Source of the DNA: Cadophora sp. MPI-SDFR-AT-0126
Taxonomy: Eukaryota > Ascomycota > Leotiomycetes > Helotiales > Ploettnerulaceae
Direction of reading: 5' to 3'
NCBI GenBank assembly: GCA_020747065.1
Contig: JAGMVK010000016.1
Span: 248,001-312,000, forward strand
Length of the DNA: 64,000 nucleotides
Position numbers and translations under genes: made by a program. The notes below the pieces were generated by a model. The model was not told where the DNA came from and did not search any database. It saw only the letters and a program-made list of their open reading frames with translations. The stretch's first letter is position 1; each line of letters begins with the position of its first letter. Shown in pieces: positions 33,401 through 44,462 of the stretch.

Positions 33401-35345
33401 TTTCCGCGTACGTTGTTCAACAGTCTTGCTCAAGAACATCCTGGAATCACCATCAAGATCTCCAAAATTATCGCGTCCCGTATGCGGTCCCTGGTAGAAG
33501 ATCCTGTCTTCCTCCAAGGAAAGGAAAAGACCACCGGCGCCACAAATAACAAAGTGTCCTCCACTATCAACCTACGAACGGTCGCGATACTTCCTGTCAC
33601 TGCCGGCGTACCTGTTGTTGAATTCGCCAGTCGATTGACGAATGCTCTTACTCAAATTGGAGCAACCAACGGGGTCACTTCGCTTAATCACGCCGCCATC
33701 TTGAACCATCTTGGAAGACATGCATTCAGTCGAATGGGCAAGCTGAAGCTTTCACAATATTTGGCCGATCTCGAGGAGAAGTATGGATTGGTGCTGTATG
33801 TTGCTGGTGAGTTTCTCTGTTTTCTGTTTACTCTTCTGTCATATGATGATCATACTTTTTAACCCCGAGTTCTTCGATGAAGACAAAACTACAACAACAA
33901 CAAAACTTTTCCTGACTGACACCGCTCACCTTGGTTTTTCATGTCTTTAAAGAGACTTTTTACTGACCCGGCATTCGTTAGATACAAACGTCAACTCCCC
34001 ATGGACTCAGACATGTATCAGCCAAGCTGACTGCATCCTCTTGGTTGGTCTTGCTGAAGGCTCGCCTGCAATCGGTGAGTATGAGCGTTTCCTCCTTGGC
34101 ATGAAAACTACTGCTCGAAAAGAATTGGTTTTGCTACACGCAGACAGATTCTCGCCACAAGGCTTGACGAGAGCTTGGCTACGCAATCGTGTGTGGATAA
34201 ATGGCGGTCACCATCATGTTCAGATGGCGTTTCGCTCCAGCTCGGTGCCAGTACACCCCCAAGCGAGAAAATTTGGGTCGGCCTTGAAGCAACGCGTTCA
34301 AGTAATTCAAGCTGAAATTCAAAAATACACATCTCGAAGAGTACGGCAAACGCCGCTGTACTCCGCAGAAACTCCTTTCAAAGGAGATTTCCATAGAATT
34401 GCCCGACGCCTATGCGGCAAGTCCATTGGACTTGTCCTTGGCGGCGGAGGTGCCCGAGGAATATCCCAGGTCGGTATTATTCGGGCCTTGGAAGAAGCTG
34501 GCATTCCGATTGATATAATTGGGGGCACATCCATTGGTGCATTCATTGGTGCTTTGTACGCGCGTGATGCCGATGTTGTCCCTATGTACGGCAGGGCGAA
34601 GAAGTTTGCGGGACGCATGGCAAGCATGTGGCGTTTCGCCTTGGATTTGACATATCCATCTGCTTCGTACACTACTGGCCACGAGTTCAATCGTGGTATC
34701 TTCAAGACTTTCGGAAATACACAGATTGAAGACTTTTGGCTGGAATACTACTGTAACACGACCAATATCAGCAAGAGCAGATCAGAGATCCATACCAGCG
34801 GATATGCTTGGCGATATGTCAGGGCTTCCATGTCGCTTGCTGGGCTTCTCCCTCCTCTGTGTGATGAGGGCAGTATGCTTCTTGATGGAGGATATGTTGA
34901 CAATTTGACCGTGTCGCACATGAAGTCTTTGGGAGCAGATGTTATATTTGCCATCGATGTAGGAAGTCTCGATGATGATACACCACAAACCTTTGGAGAT
35001 TCCTTGTCAGGATTTTGGGCATTTGCAAATCGATGGAATCCTTTCTCTTCATTTCCAAATCCGCCCACGCTTGCTGAAATCCAAGCACGACTAGCCTACG
35101 TATCTAGTGTCGATGCTCTGGAGAGAGCAAAGACAACTCCGGGTTGTCATTACATGCGTCCGCCAATTGACGATTATGGTACGCTAGACTTTGGGAAGTT
35201 CGATGAGATCTATCAAGTTGGGTACAAGTTCGGGCAGGAGTATCTGGCAAAGATGCGAGAGCAAGGAGTTCTTCCGTTGGTCGACGAGACAGAGGAAAAG
35301 AAGGCTCTTCGCCGAACCATGGCTCCTCGGAGAGCAAGCATTTAG
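30456..35345 (+). CDS. NTE1: NTE1, lysophospholipase/phospholipase B (neuropathy-target-esterase family)
   Basis: NTE1 is an ER-anchored enzyme that deacylates phosphatidylcholine to glycerophosphocholine. Exons 30456-30790, 30841-33806 and 33982-35345 give 1554 residues, normal for fungal NTE1. Membrane helices lie at about residues 65-110 and 112-132. Three cyclic-nucleotide-binding-like modules start near residues 198, 724 and 896 ([40 protein letters not shown]). Serine-rich linkers lie between the first two. The patatin domain has the oxyanion loop [11 protein letters not shown] (about 1254), the nucleophile motif [10 protein letters not shown] (about 1282) and the catalytic Asp in DGGYVDN (about 1402). 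The last intron (175 bases) is much longer than its neighbours; retention would stop translation before the patatin domain. Confidence 0.96.
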
Positions 35346-35874
35346 TCTTTTCACACACGGCGCCTGGGCAGAGCGGCTTCATAAATGGTAGGCGCTTGGA
35401 AATACCCATTTTAGAACATAAGATTAGACGAGATTAAATGACAGTTGATTGCAACTGATTGCCAGTGAAAATTACCTTGTTCGCCAAATGTGAAAATCTC
35501 ACCTCTCGGTTTATCGTGACAATGGTATAACTTCCTTTCAAGGAGGTATGAAGTCGCCACAGTATCTTATCACTTAGAAATTGTCGACAAGTCAAGATCA
35601 TAGACTCTGGTGGAAGCGAAACAAAGTAAAGCATTTAGCATTCATCGATCTAGTCTGCCAGCTCGTCGTCGGCGTTAGCCGGCTTCCGTCCAACGGGAGA
35701 AGTAACATCTCGACGGGAGCACGCATTGGCTGAAGGACCATAAAACGCAAACAGATCTTTCACCTTTCATTTCTCAAAGGAGGAGCAGCAAACTATCTAT
35801 AAAGCAGGGCTTTTTCTGACCGATCATTCATAGACTCAACCGGACGGGACGGAACACTGAAATCCAGCCTCATC
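35346..35874. other. Intergenic region NTE1 / guanine deaminase
   Basis: This holds the NTE1 3' UTR and the promoter and leader of the guanine deaminase gene. A TATAAAG near 35798 could serve as a TATA element, about 77 bases before the ATG. No gene is seen. Confidence 0.45.
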
Positions 35875-37307
35875 ATGGCCTCCCCCTCGGGTCAAAAGAC
35901 ATTATTTCTGGGAAGCTTCGTACATAGCAAGAGTTTGGGGGAACTAGAATTTCTACATGATTCTGCTGTTTGCGTTGATGAGAAAGGCGTGATTGTTGCT
36001 GTTGAGAAAGATTGCGGCCAGGAGCAGGTTGAAGAGATCGTCTGGCCCAGACTTGGATGGGCTGCTGGGGAAGTCAATGTACGAACTTCTCAACCAGGAC
36101 AGTTCTTCTTCCCCGGCTTCATTGGTCTGTTTGGTCTCGTCCCTGACTGAATTACTGCTGACCGTCTTCAGATACCCATATCCACGCATCACAGTATCCA
36201 AATGCTGGAATCTTCGGCAAAAGCACTCTGCTCGACTGGCTCAACACCTACACGTTCCCTATGGAAAGTAGCTTATCAGACTCCGCAAAAGCAAAGAAAG
36301 TCTACAGTCGCGTGATCGAGCGGACCCTCTCCCATGGAACAACCACAGCATCATACTACGCCACCATCTCAGTCCCCTCCACCAACCTGCTTGCAGATCT
36401 GTGCCTCGAGAAAGGTCAGAGAGCTTTTATCGGACGCTGTTGCATGGATTCCTTGGCGCCGGACTACTACCGCGATGAATCTGCAGCAACATCTCTAGCT
36501 GATACCCGAACAACTATCGAGCACATTGCTGGCATCGATCCGACTAATGCTCTCATCACGCCTATCCTCACACCACGCTTCGCACCCAGTTGCTCCAGAG
36601 ACTTGATGAACGGCCTTGGCGCCTTACAGAAAGAAACAAATCTACCTGTCCAAACACACATCTCAGAAAACAAGAACGAGTGCGCCTTGGTCAAGGAACT
36701 CTTTCCCGAGTTTGATTCTTACACCGAAGTGTATGATGGTCATGGTTTGCTTGGCCCAAGGACGATTCTAGCTCACGCTGTGCATCTTTCGGAGGCTGAG
36801 ATCGATCTTATTAAAACGAGAGAGGGGAAGATCAGTCATTGCCCGGTCAGCAATTCGTCAATTACCTCAGGTACGGCAAAGGTTAGATCGATGTTGAATA
36901 AGGGTGTTGAGGTTGGGCTGGGGACGGATATGAGTGGCGGGTACAGCCCTAGCATTTTGGAGGCTGTGAGACAAGCCGCTCTTGTGAGCAATCACGTTGC
37001 TATGGGAGGAGATGATTCAGCGAAGTTGAGTGTTGAGGAAGTTCTGTACCTTGCTACCAGGGGAGGGGCAAAGGTCGTTGGATTGGGTGATAACATTGGT
37101 GGATTTGGAGTAGGTATGGAGTGGGATGCTCAGCTCATTGGCATGGGTCAGGTCGACAGTGGCGAAAAGGGCGATACAGGCCCAGTTGATATATTTGGCT
37201 GGGAGACCTGGGATGAGAGGATTGCGAAGTGGGTGTTCAATGGCGACGATAGAAACACTCTCGCAGTCTGGGTCAAGGGAAGGCTGGTCCATGAGAGGAC
37301 ACTGTAA
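35875..37307 (+). CDS. GUD1: Guanine deaminase
   Basis: The enzyme hydrolyses guanine to xanthine and ammonia in purine salvage or nitrogen use. Exons 35875-36124 and 36172-37307 give 461 residues; the intron has a GTCTGT donor, CTGAC branch and CAG acceptor. Amidohydrolase metal ligands are visible: the HxH pair in DTHIHASQYPNAG (about residues 84-96), His in PVQTHISENKNE, His in ILAHAVHLSE and the Asp in GLGTDMSGGY. The segment SHGTTTASYYATI and CHCP-like SHCPVSNSSI are family-typical. The short metal-ligand exon boundary falls exactly at the DTHIH aspartate codon. It is cytosolic by the absence of targeting signals. Confidence 0.94.
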
Positions 37308-37507
37308 TGATTTGATCCTGACAGAAATAGAAAGGAGTGTTCAAGGATGGAAAGAAAGCGTCGGCGTGCTTCCTATAGACAGCTCTTGTACCAAATTACT
37401 ACTTCGCTTTGCTTCATTCATTAGATTCTCCTACCACGGAATCGTGACGACCCCACCCCCAAAGCAATCTCTATCCTGTTTACCCTCTCTTCTATTCTAA
37501 TTGAAAG

Positions 37508-39013
37508 TTACGACTCCTTCTGACTTTTCTTTCCCGTCTTCGGTAAAAGATAATCTCCGCCCATCATAGCTTTATAAACACCATACAAGCCCATTAATGG
37601 CCAAATACTCCAAAATAAAGTAGCCAGTCGCGACTCTTCTCTGATTCTCCTCTCTTTTTCCACATCGACCTTCACTTTGTCATACACACTTGGCAAGTAC
37701 GTAGCATGGTACTTTTCCCTCAAATTATCGTACTGCTCTCGATTATAGATCTCATCGAATTCCTCCTCGGTATAATATGTGTGAGCATATAACCATTTCT
37801 GTCCACCAAGTGCATCCACTTTCTTCTCAAATGCTCGATTCCACTGTATAAAATCTTCTCGCTTCTTGGGACCAGGTCCCCAGACACCAAAATTGAGCAT
37901 CATCTCAGGACGTTGCTTCTTCGTCTTCTGGACTTGGAGACTGTGTGTCGAAGCATTCCCACTTTGCTTGAGTGGACAGAGCCATATCGGGTAATTCTTG
38001 AAATTCTCATCAAGATATTCCATGAATGCAGCTGCTTCCTGGTAGGGTATTGCAACGTCTTGAATTGTATAGAAAGAGGAGAGTCCACTCTGATGTAGTG
38101 CGTGATACATCACCCGGGTGTGCATGAAGTAGTCGAGAAGGAAGCGGGTAATGCGATTGAATGGCGTGATGAAATAGGTATATGCATACTTCGCTACCCA
38201 GAAGCCGCCTCTGTCATAGCGGAAAAGGTAGTCCACAATCGGTACTGCTTCGGTGACTGGACTTGTACGATTCTTCATGAGACGTTGGACGTGGATATAA
38301 AACCATGGATCTGTTGGCCGTGTGAAACCCTGGACTTTCGCACCAGTCGGAACATCATTGGTAAGACGTCCAACACAGATGACTCCGTTGTCTTTCGAGT
38401 ACATGATCCCATCCAGATAGTCATTCGATGTGTCCTTGGTGGCTTTCTCAATTTCCTCTAGAGCTTCAGAGATGCTGGAGACAGGATGATAGGTCAACTC
38501 CACATATGTTCTGGCCTCTATCAGTTGGATTTCTAGGAGCGTTGTCACTCCCAGGGTACCAAACGATGAAGCGGCACCATAAAATAGATCCGAATTGTCT
38601 GCTGCGGATGCTCTGACGATCTCGCCACTGGCGAGGACCATCTCGATCCAATTGATAGTTCGGTCGAAGAAGCCATACCGAAACGAGGAACTCTCCCCGG
38701 CTGTTCCAGCAAAGCCACCTCCAACGGTGATTCCTGGAAATTCCATCACAACAGGAGGAAGTAAACCGTGCTTCAAGGTAGCCTCGACGAGAGAATCCAT
38801 TGGGACATTCGGTTCCACCAAAGCAGTCTTGCTCTTAGTATCAATTCTGAGAACGTTCTTGAGGCTAGAAGTGTGAACCATCCTGTCCCGTTGGTACTGT
38901 GATTGACGAGTACTGTTCGTAGAGCCATGATATATCCGAAATGCCTCTTTTTGAGCATGAAATTTCCCAACTGCAGTGGCAATGTGTGCCACTGCGCTAT
39001 CATGCTTGTCCAT
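37508..39013 (-). CDS. DHCR24/Diminuto-like FAD-binding oxidoreductase
   Basis: This is a single exon of 501 residues. The family comprises FAD-dependent delta-24-sterol reductases of the ER. An FAD-binding PCMH domain fills about residues 10-190, with FRIYHGSTNSTR, ALVEPNVPMDSLVEATLKHG, VVMEFPGITVGGGFAGTAGES and ASSFGTLGVTTLLEIQLIEA. The C-terminal half has the family wording, such as WLYAHTYYTEEEFDEIYN. A hydrophobic stretch near the C-terminus (LATLFWSIWPLMGLYGVYKAM) and the lysine-rich tail suggest membrane association. Fungi end sterol synthesis at ergosterol, so the true substrate of fungal members is unclear. It is divergent from ELP6. Confidence 0.88.
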   Translation of the reverse strand: MDKHDSAVAHIATAVGKFHAQKEAFRIYHGSTNSTRQSQYQRDRMVHTSSLKNVLRIDTKSKTALVEPNVPMDSLVEATLKHGLLPPVVMEFPGITVGGGFAGTAGESSSFRYGFFDRTINWIEMVLASGEIVRASAADNSDLFYGAASSFGTLGVTTLLEIQLIEARTYVELTYHPVSSISEALEEIEKATKDTSNDYLDGIMYSKDNGVICVGRLTNDVPTGAKVQGFTRPTDPWFYIHVQRLMKNRTSPVTEAVPIVDYLFRYDRGGFWVAKYAYTYFITPFNRITRFLLDYFMHTRVMYHALHQSGLSSFYTIQDVAIPYQEAAAFMEYLDENFKNYPIWLCPLKQSGNASTHSLQVQKTKKQRPEMMLNFGVWGPGPKKREDFIQWNRAFEKKVDALGGQKWLYAHTYYTEEEFDEIYNREQYDNLREKYHATYLPSVYDKVKVDVEKERRIREESRLATLFWSIWPLMGLYGVYKAMMGGDYLLPKTGKKSQKES

Positions 39014-39447
39014 CGTGGATGTTGATGGCGTTCAATGGAGCATATGGTTCATACGGACAAGTCTGACCGGAATGTTAACGTTAAAGAACAGATCAACGTG
39101 AAGAAACTCGATGCCTCTATCACTTACGACTTCAACTCTCACGGAGTGGAAATACCTAGTGCGACCAAGCAGCCAAGAGCCGAGTGTTCCGAGAACTATA
39201 TCGACTTGATGCAATACTGTGTGAACCGTCTGCGTGAGGAGGCTTCGAAGACAGAGGAATCCACCAAAGAGTCTCGCACAAGATGACTGACGACGAGAAC
39301 AGGAGATGGACCAGTAACAACAATGGGGAAAGGAGAAGTAACGAATGAGATATCATCGTCAGCCTGCACGTGATGTGCCTTGGCACAAAAAGTGCTGTAA
39401 AATTCATCGACTTTTCATGAGCTCCTGAAAGAACAACAACCAAGGAA
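39014..39447. promoter_or_regulatory. Bidirectional promoter DHCR24-like / ELP6
   Basis: 434 bases separate two divergent starts. Only short frames are present, none with family features. Confidence 0.4.
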
Positions 39448-40422
39448 ATGTCTTCCCGAATCCCGCCTTTATTGGAGCCGTATCTAGCTCTCCCATCGGA
39501 AGCTTCGCTGGTGCTCCTCACGAGCGTCTTGGGCGCCAGCTCGAACTGGCTTGTCCTGCGATTTCTTCTCAGCGCTTTGATTGGCTCAGAGTCGGCTTCA
39601 GAGGTAGCTTCTGAGCATGAGCCCAAGATATTGTTGGTGAGCTTCATGAGAGATTTGGCGTTTTGGAAGGAAAATTCTAGGAGACTGGTAAGTCCGGACA
39701 TGTTAAGCTGTCTCTCCAACTTAATTAGAGCTTACATCGAGGGACTTTTACTGAAAAGGGTGATGTTTAGGGTCTTGATCTTGACAAGCTTGCTCTCAAG
39801 AAAAGATTTGCTTTCGTGGACGGGTTGAGTAGTCTCTTTCTTCCCCGCCAGCCCAGCGTCGCGGCGAGAAATAGCGGAGAGAAAGTCATCATCAAATCAG
39901 GTCTTGAAAGTGTTGCCAAGGAAATTCAGGACAGCATTGAGACATTGCAAGCCCCACGAAGTACAAGCAAAATATTGCTTGTCATTGATCAATTAGATCT
40001 TCTGCTTGCAGCCGGAGGTGAGGAAATTGGCGCTGTCAAACTTCAGGATATGTTGATGGGCCTTCGCGAGGTACTTCACTCTGTCTACGAGAAAAACTGG
40101 TCTGACGTTAATGTTATCTCAGAATGTACATGCAACTGTCATGACGCTCTCAGCCGACCAGCCGCTGGTTTCGACTCAACAAACATCCCTGGAGTCAAAT
40201 AACGCTGCTCTCCTGCTAAGCACAGCTCATCAAGCGGATTTCATTATGAGTCTGAGGCTATTGGATACTGGAACCGCAAGGGATGTTAGTGGGGTGCTGA
40301 GAATCACTGGAGGGGATAGGATTGAAGAAGACATAGATATCCAGAAAAAGATAGAGGAAAGAGAACTGCTGTATTTCGTCGGCGGAGATGGTGGGGTGAA
40401 GGTTTTCGAAAGAGGCCAATAA
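39448..40422 (+). CDS. ELP6: ELP6, Elongator subunit 6
   Basis: ELP4-5-6 form a RecA-like ring within Elongator, which modifies wobble uridines of tRNAs. Exons 39448-39687, 39771-40070 and 40123-40422 give 279 residues. The joins restore family strings: FWKENSRRLGLDLDKLALKK across intron 1 and GLREN-VHATVMTLSADQPLV across intron 2. Other features are LLVSFMRDLAFWKE, ILLVIDQLDLLLAAGG (Walker B-like strand) and QADFIMSLRLLDTGTARDVSGVLRIT. As in other ELP6 proteins no functional P-loop is present. Confidence 0.9.
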
Positions 40423-40707
40423 TGCAGAGAAGAATACTCATCCATCAGACCCGTCAACTGCCTCACAGCGATACATATTTTTCCCATGTGGTGAGTTTGC
40501 CAGTGTATTTTTGATTTCGTTCAAGAACAATGAAGCAATGCATGAACCACAAAGAAACCGGCCGGGTGATGTCGTCACAGTTCACCATGCAGCTGAAATC
40601 CCATTGCTGCAAGTTTTGCATTCGCTAGCATGAACACAGCCCTGAAGACATCATGGGCAATCCATCCGCAACCCTTCCCAGTTCAACTCCGCAGATGATG
40701 ATTGAAT

Positions 40708-41295
40708 TTATTCGGCCTTGGCGGTTGGTCCTCTCGAGTCCTTTGGTACACCGGTTTGGAAGCCGTTCTTGAATCGTCTGGGAACGCCCTTCATGTGTCG
40801 CATGCGTCCTGTGCCGGTGGTCTTCCTACGCTTGGCCTTCTCACCCCAGTTGTCTGTCTTCACGTCAGCGGCTGGTCCCTGCTATCGATTGCTTCTCAAA
40901 TCTCCATTTGCTTCTCCAAGAATCGAGTATAACGTACATTGCCTAATCTTCGCAGCAGGGTATCCGCAGGATGAGCAGGTGTGCTTCTGGATGTGGAGGG
41001 ATCGGCGACCTGAGATTCGGTGTCAGTATAAAGGCCCCTGATCTGTCAAGCTTCTCGTTTTCGTGGTTCGATCTGCCTGGGGTCTTGGGAAAACTGACCG
41101 CAACGTCTGCACAAGGTGTGCGTCTTGTTCTATTTGTACGTCAGCTTCAGATCAATGTTATAAAAGGGCCAGGATAACTTGCGTGTCTAGCACCGAATGA
41201 ACTCGTTCCCTTTGCTGTAGATATATCAGTAAATGCTCATAGGATTTGAACCAGGTTGAGATGGAGGCTGGGGCAGTCGCCGGGGACGTACTCAT
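40708..41295 (-). CDS. RPL37: Ribosomal protein eL37 (60S)
   Basis: This small zinc-binding protein of the 60S subunit is built from five exons: 41295-41292 (4 bases), 41214-41183, 41129-41099, 41009-40938 and 40853-40708, giving 94 residues. The sequence starts [19 protein letters not shown] and has the zinc-finger pairs CRRC and CSSC ([12 protein letters not shown]). It continues through [20 protein letters not shown] to [13 protein letters not shown]. Intron 2 has a GC donor (GCAAGT) and TAG acceptor; the others are GT-AG. A likely 5' UTR intron spans 41382-41308. Neither the 4-base first exon nor the 31-32-base internal exons give a long frame. Confidence 0.95.
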
Positions 41296-41888
41296 TTTGA
41301 CGAATTTCTGCGAAAAAGTTTGTCAGTAAAATCCAGTCACCTCAAGAGCAATTCAGAGCAAGAGAAGAGTGTATTGGCTTACATGGCGTTGGTTGTCGAG
41401 GGTGTTGTTGTTAGCTAGTCACTCAAAGTTCTTCAATTGAAGGGTAGAAATTCAAATGTGCGGGTTAAAAGCCGCTAACCATATATGGCAAAGCGGCATG
41501 GTACCACAAGCGAGCATCCTCTACACCACCACCATTGAACCTCTTGAGCCTCAATCGATCCTACTGATTTGCGCATAATTTATAATCACTGCGGTGAACA
41601 AGATATGGTGTGTAATATTCTCGCATCTGCAAGCATGCCAAAGTACTTTTCAAATGGCTATTTGATGTCATGTTTGAGGAGCTAATCGTGGTGCCATATA
41701 CATGCATGCTATGCTATTCACATCCCTCTCTGCTCCTTCAGCTATAATCACCAAGCAAGTAAATATGTTCTTGAATGTCCGAACCTTCCAGCAATAAGCG
41801 AATATATATGTCCTGACTCTGACATCCTCAGAAAGCCACTCAACATTTGTTCTGATCGACACTGCCGATTCCAACCCAAAAGTACTTT
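41296..41888. other. eL37 leader and promoter; 3' flank of the SIM-bearing gene
   Basis: This holds the probable 5' UTR intron of eL37 (41382-41308: GTAAGC donor, CTGAC branch, TCGCAG acceptor) and its promoter. Copies of the palindrome AAAGTACTTT and AAAAGTACTTTT lie at 41640-41649 and 41878-41889. No gene is seen. Confidence 0.5.
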
Positions 41889-43998
41889 TCAGCCAGCTCG
41901 TAACTGCAAAGGCAGACCGTTGCGGGGTCGGAACCGCTGGTTGCTATACTCAGACATAACCTTGTTGATGATAGCGTCGTCCTTGGTCTGATGAGCAACA
42001 GACAAGGCATTGCGCCACGCAGTTCCGGCCTTCCACTCACTGATCAACCAAGCATATTTTGGCTGTGTATGGACACCACTGACATGCTCGATCAGTTCCC
42101 GAAGGGAGAAGAAGCAGTACACTCGCTCGTCATATGGATCAGTTCTGTAGAACCAATCGGCATCAATTGGCGATCTGAACCGGACGTAGACCTCAGCCAG
42201 CGAGAAGATGACAAAGATGTCCATGGTAGGATATCGAGTCTGGAGGCCAATCCAGCTATCCAGATGCAGAGATGATCCATCGATACCTCGAATTACCACT
42301 CCAAACGTAGAGAAATCGGGCTTGTCGGCAAAGAAGTAGCCGAATCTCCTATCTTCATTCTCGTTCCAGAGGTGCGCGTCCAGGACATCGAGTGGGAGAC
42401 CATCGTTGTTATCCCTGATGATCCAAGGCAATGCGTCATCAGCTCCACGCCCATGCCAGACCACAGACTCTGCAGTTAGAACAGGAATTGGAGTGACAAA
42501 GTCATTGATCACTTTGCCAAGGATCAACCAATTCGTACGCTCCAACTCTTCATGCTCACCATTCATCGCCTTCCAGCTCTTGCGCGCCAATATCATCATG
42601 TGGATACCATCTGTGTTGACTGGAAATGGCAAGGCGTTGATGACGGTGCATTTCTTTTGAATCTCCACGCCGGTGTCGGGGATTCTGATACCTGGGATTG
42701 GGTTCTCTGCCACCTCTGCAGCAGATCTCTGGTGATATTTGACCCTAGCCTCCACCCGCAGCTGTTCAACCTTTTCTGGGGTATAATTGGCGACCTGGTC
42801 TGCATGACGCAGGAAGTCGAAAGCTTCGACATATTCTGCATTTTGCTTGCGCCATGTCTTGGTTAAAGCGGCATCGTCCTCCTTCTTCTCGGCAGATCTA
42901 TTGTCGCGACGGATTTTGGCCTTGTCTCTCCTATTCTGAATGACTTCCCCCTTGGTGCGACCAAATTTGTCTTGTAGAGTCAGCGATGTTTCACAAAGTG
43001 GCTAGAGATACATACTGCGCAGCTTCCCATCATTTGGAATATCCTTCTTCACCACAGCCCATGGCGCCAGAGTTGGGTCGTCCTGAGCCTTCTTGGCATG
43101 ACTACCTCCTCTGTACTTGTTGACGCCTGCTTCATGTTAGCAAGTCGAAAAGTACTTTTCAATATGCATCGCGATGGACACTGCAGTCAGACACTGTCTG
43201 ATCAGAACACTTACGTGCGGGTCCTTTACCGTCCCCACGATTCTTCTTGTGCGGCCGGTATGGTCCTGTACGGTGGCATTAGCAAGTGCTTTGAAAAGTA
43301 CTTTTGCAATAGGTTATGAATCGGCGGTGTCGATTTGTTGGGAAAACTTACTCTTCCTCTTTGGTTCATCATCCTCCTCAATGAAGTCTTCCATATCATC
43401 GTCACCTTCATCCTCAGTGTAGACCTCACTCGCATCGTCGTTCTTGTCCTTGAAGAAATCCTTCTTGGTGCTCGTCTTGATATGAGGCTTCTTGACAGCG
43501 ACCGCCTTGGTGTCTCTCTTCTTACCATCTGCAGCCGTAAGCATCTCGACGTCGTTAACCTCGTCGAGATCAATGGGATTGGCAGTGGATGTGACATGTA
43601 CTGTACCAGAGTTAGCAGGCTGCCAATCACCACGGCTACGGAGGAATCACTCACTCTTCCTCATGGGCTGAGGTTCTTCATCCTCCTCATCGTCGTACAC
43701 GATAGTCCTAGCCCGGCCCCTTCTTCTCATTGGTTTGATGTCACTGTCGGAGTCCAAGTCTATGTACGTTGGCGTCTTCGTGATGGTACCTAGATCATTG
43801 TTAGCATGCAATCTAATATGCCCTCATCGACAGTGTCGATTACCTTCCGTAGAGCTGATCATTGATGGCGAGTAGGTGAGGCGTGGTTCCTCATCACCAT
43901 CTTCATCGTCATTGATCGCTCTCTCCTACCACTCATTAGCCAGCAGTCCTCCAGAAGTACTTTTGGGAACGTGGGCGAGCTCATACCTTGTCAACCAT
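41889..43998 (-). CDS. Acidic nuclear-type unknown protein with SUMO-interaction-like motifs
   Basis: Seven exons join in frame to 573 residues: 43998-43987, 43925-43844, 43789-43655, 43600-43352, 43265-43215, 43126-43016 and 42970-41889. The first 140 residues are acidic and disordered, with two hydrophobic-acidic motifs of the SUMO-interacting type (TYIDLDSDSD and NPIDLDEVND) beside basic patches (MRRRGRAR, EPKRKRPYRPHKKNRGDGKG). A basic helical middle follows (RTKGEVIQNRRDKAKIRRDN). The C-terminal 290 residues look folded, with PWIIRDNNDGLPLDVLDAHL, DIFVIFSLAEVYVRFRSP and KYAWLISEWKAGTAWRNALS. I do not recognise the family; it may be restricted to a lineage. Introns 1, 4 and 5 and the stop codon carry a common 12-base palindrome. 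Confidence 0.8.
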
Positions 43999-44460
43999 GG
44001 TAAATAACTGGTTATGCAGTGGACTGTGTTGTATATGGCGTTATATAATGGAATTGTACTGGTGAAATGGTGGTACAGACGTGACAAGAGTATATGAGGT
44101 GAGGTAGACTGTTGGTGTTGAAGAATGGTGAAGAAATGAAAAACTGGAGGAACGGCAGGTAGAAATAGTGGTGACTGTGGGCGAGGAAGGAGGCAGTCAC
44201 GATGCACTCCGTTTTACGCAGAAAGAGCAGTCACCATGATTTTGGCCTCGACCATCCCAAAACGGAAGGAACGACCTGCGCACTCTGGGCTTCTCCCCCA
44301 CCACAACCTTGTCATAAACACAATACCACCAAGTACTATTCGATCAAATCATTTGATTTTCCTCAAAGTCAACTTCCTCTTTTGGTTCATTTTGGTTGTC
44401 GCTGGTCTAAAACTGCTAACCTTTCTTTTCTGTTAACTAACTCGCCCAGCTGACCGTCCA
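43999..44460. other. Promoter region of the SIM-bearing gene
   Basis: This holds the 5' leader and promoter of the minus-strand gene that starts at 43998. Only low-complexity short frames are seen. The minisatellite begins at its right end. Confidence 0.4.
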
Positions 44461-44462
44461 TC

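Noticed and set aside
35360..35400. A-box-like string after NTE1
   Set aside because: No acceptor stem, anticodon arm or B box follows.
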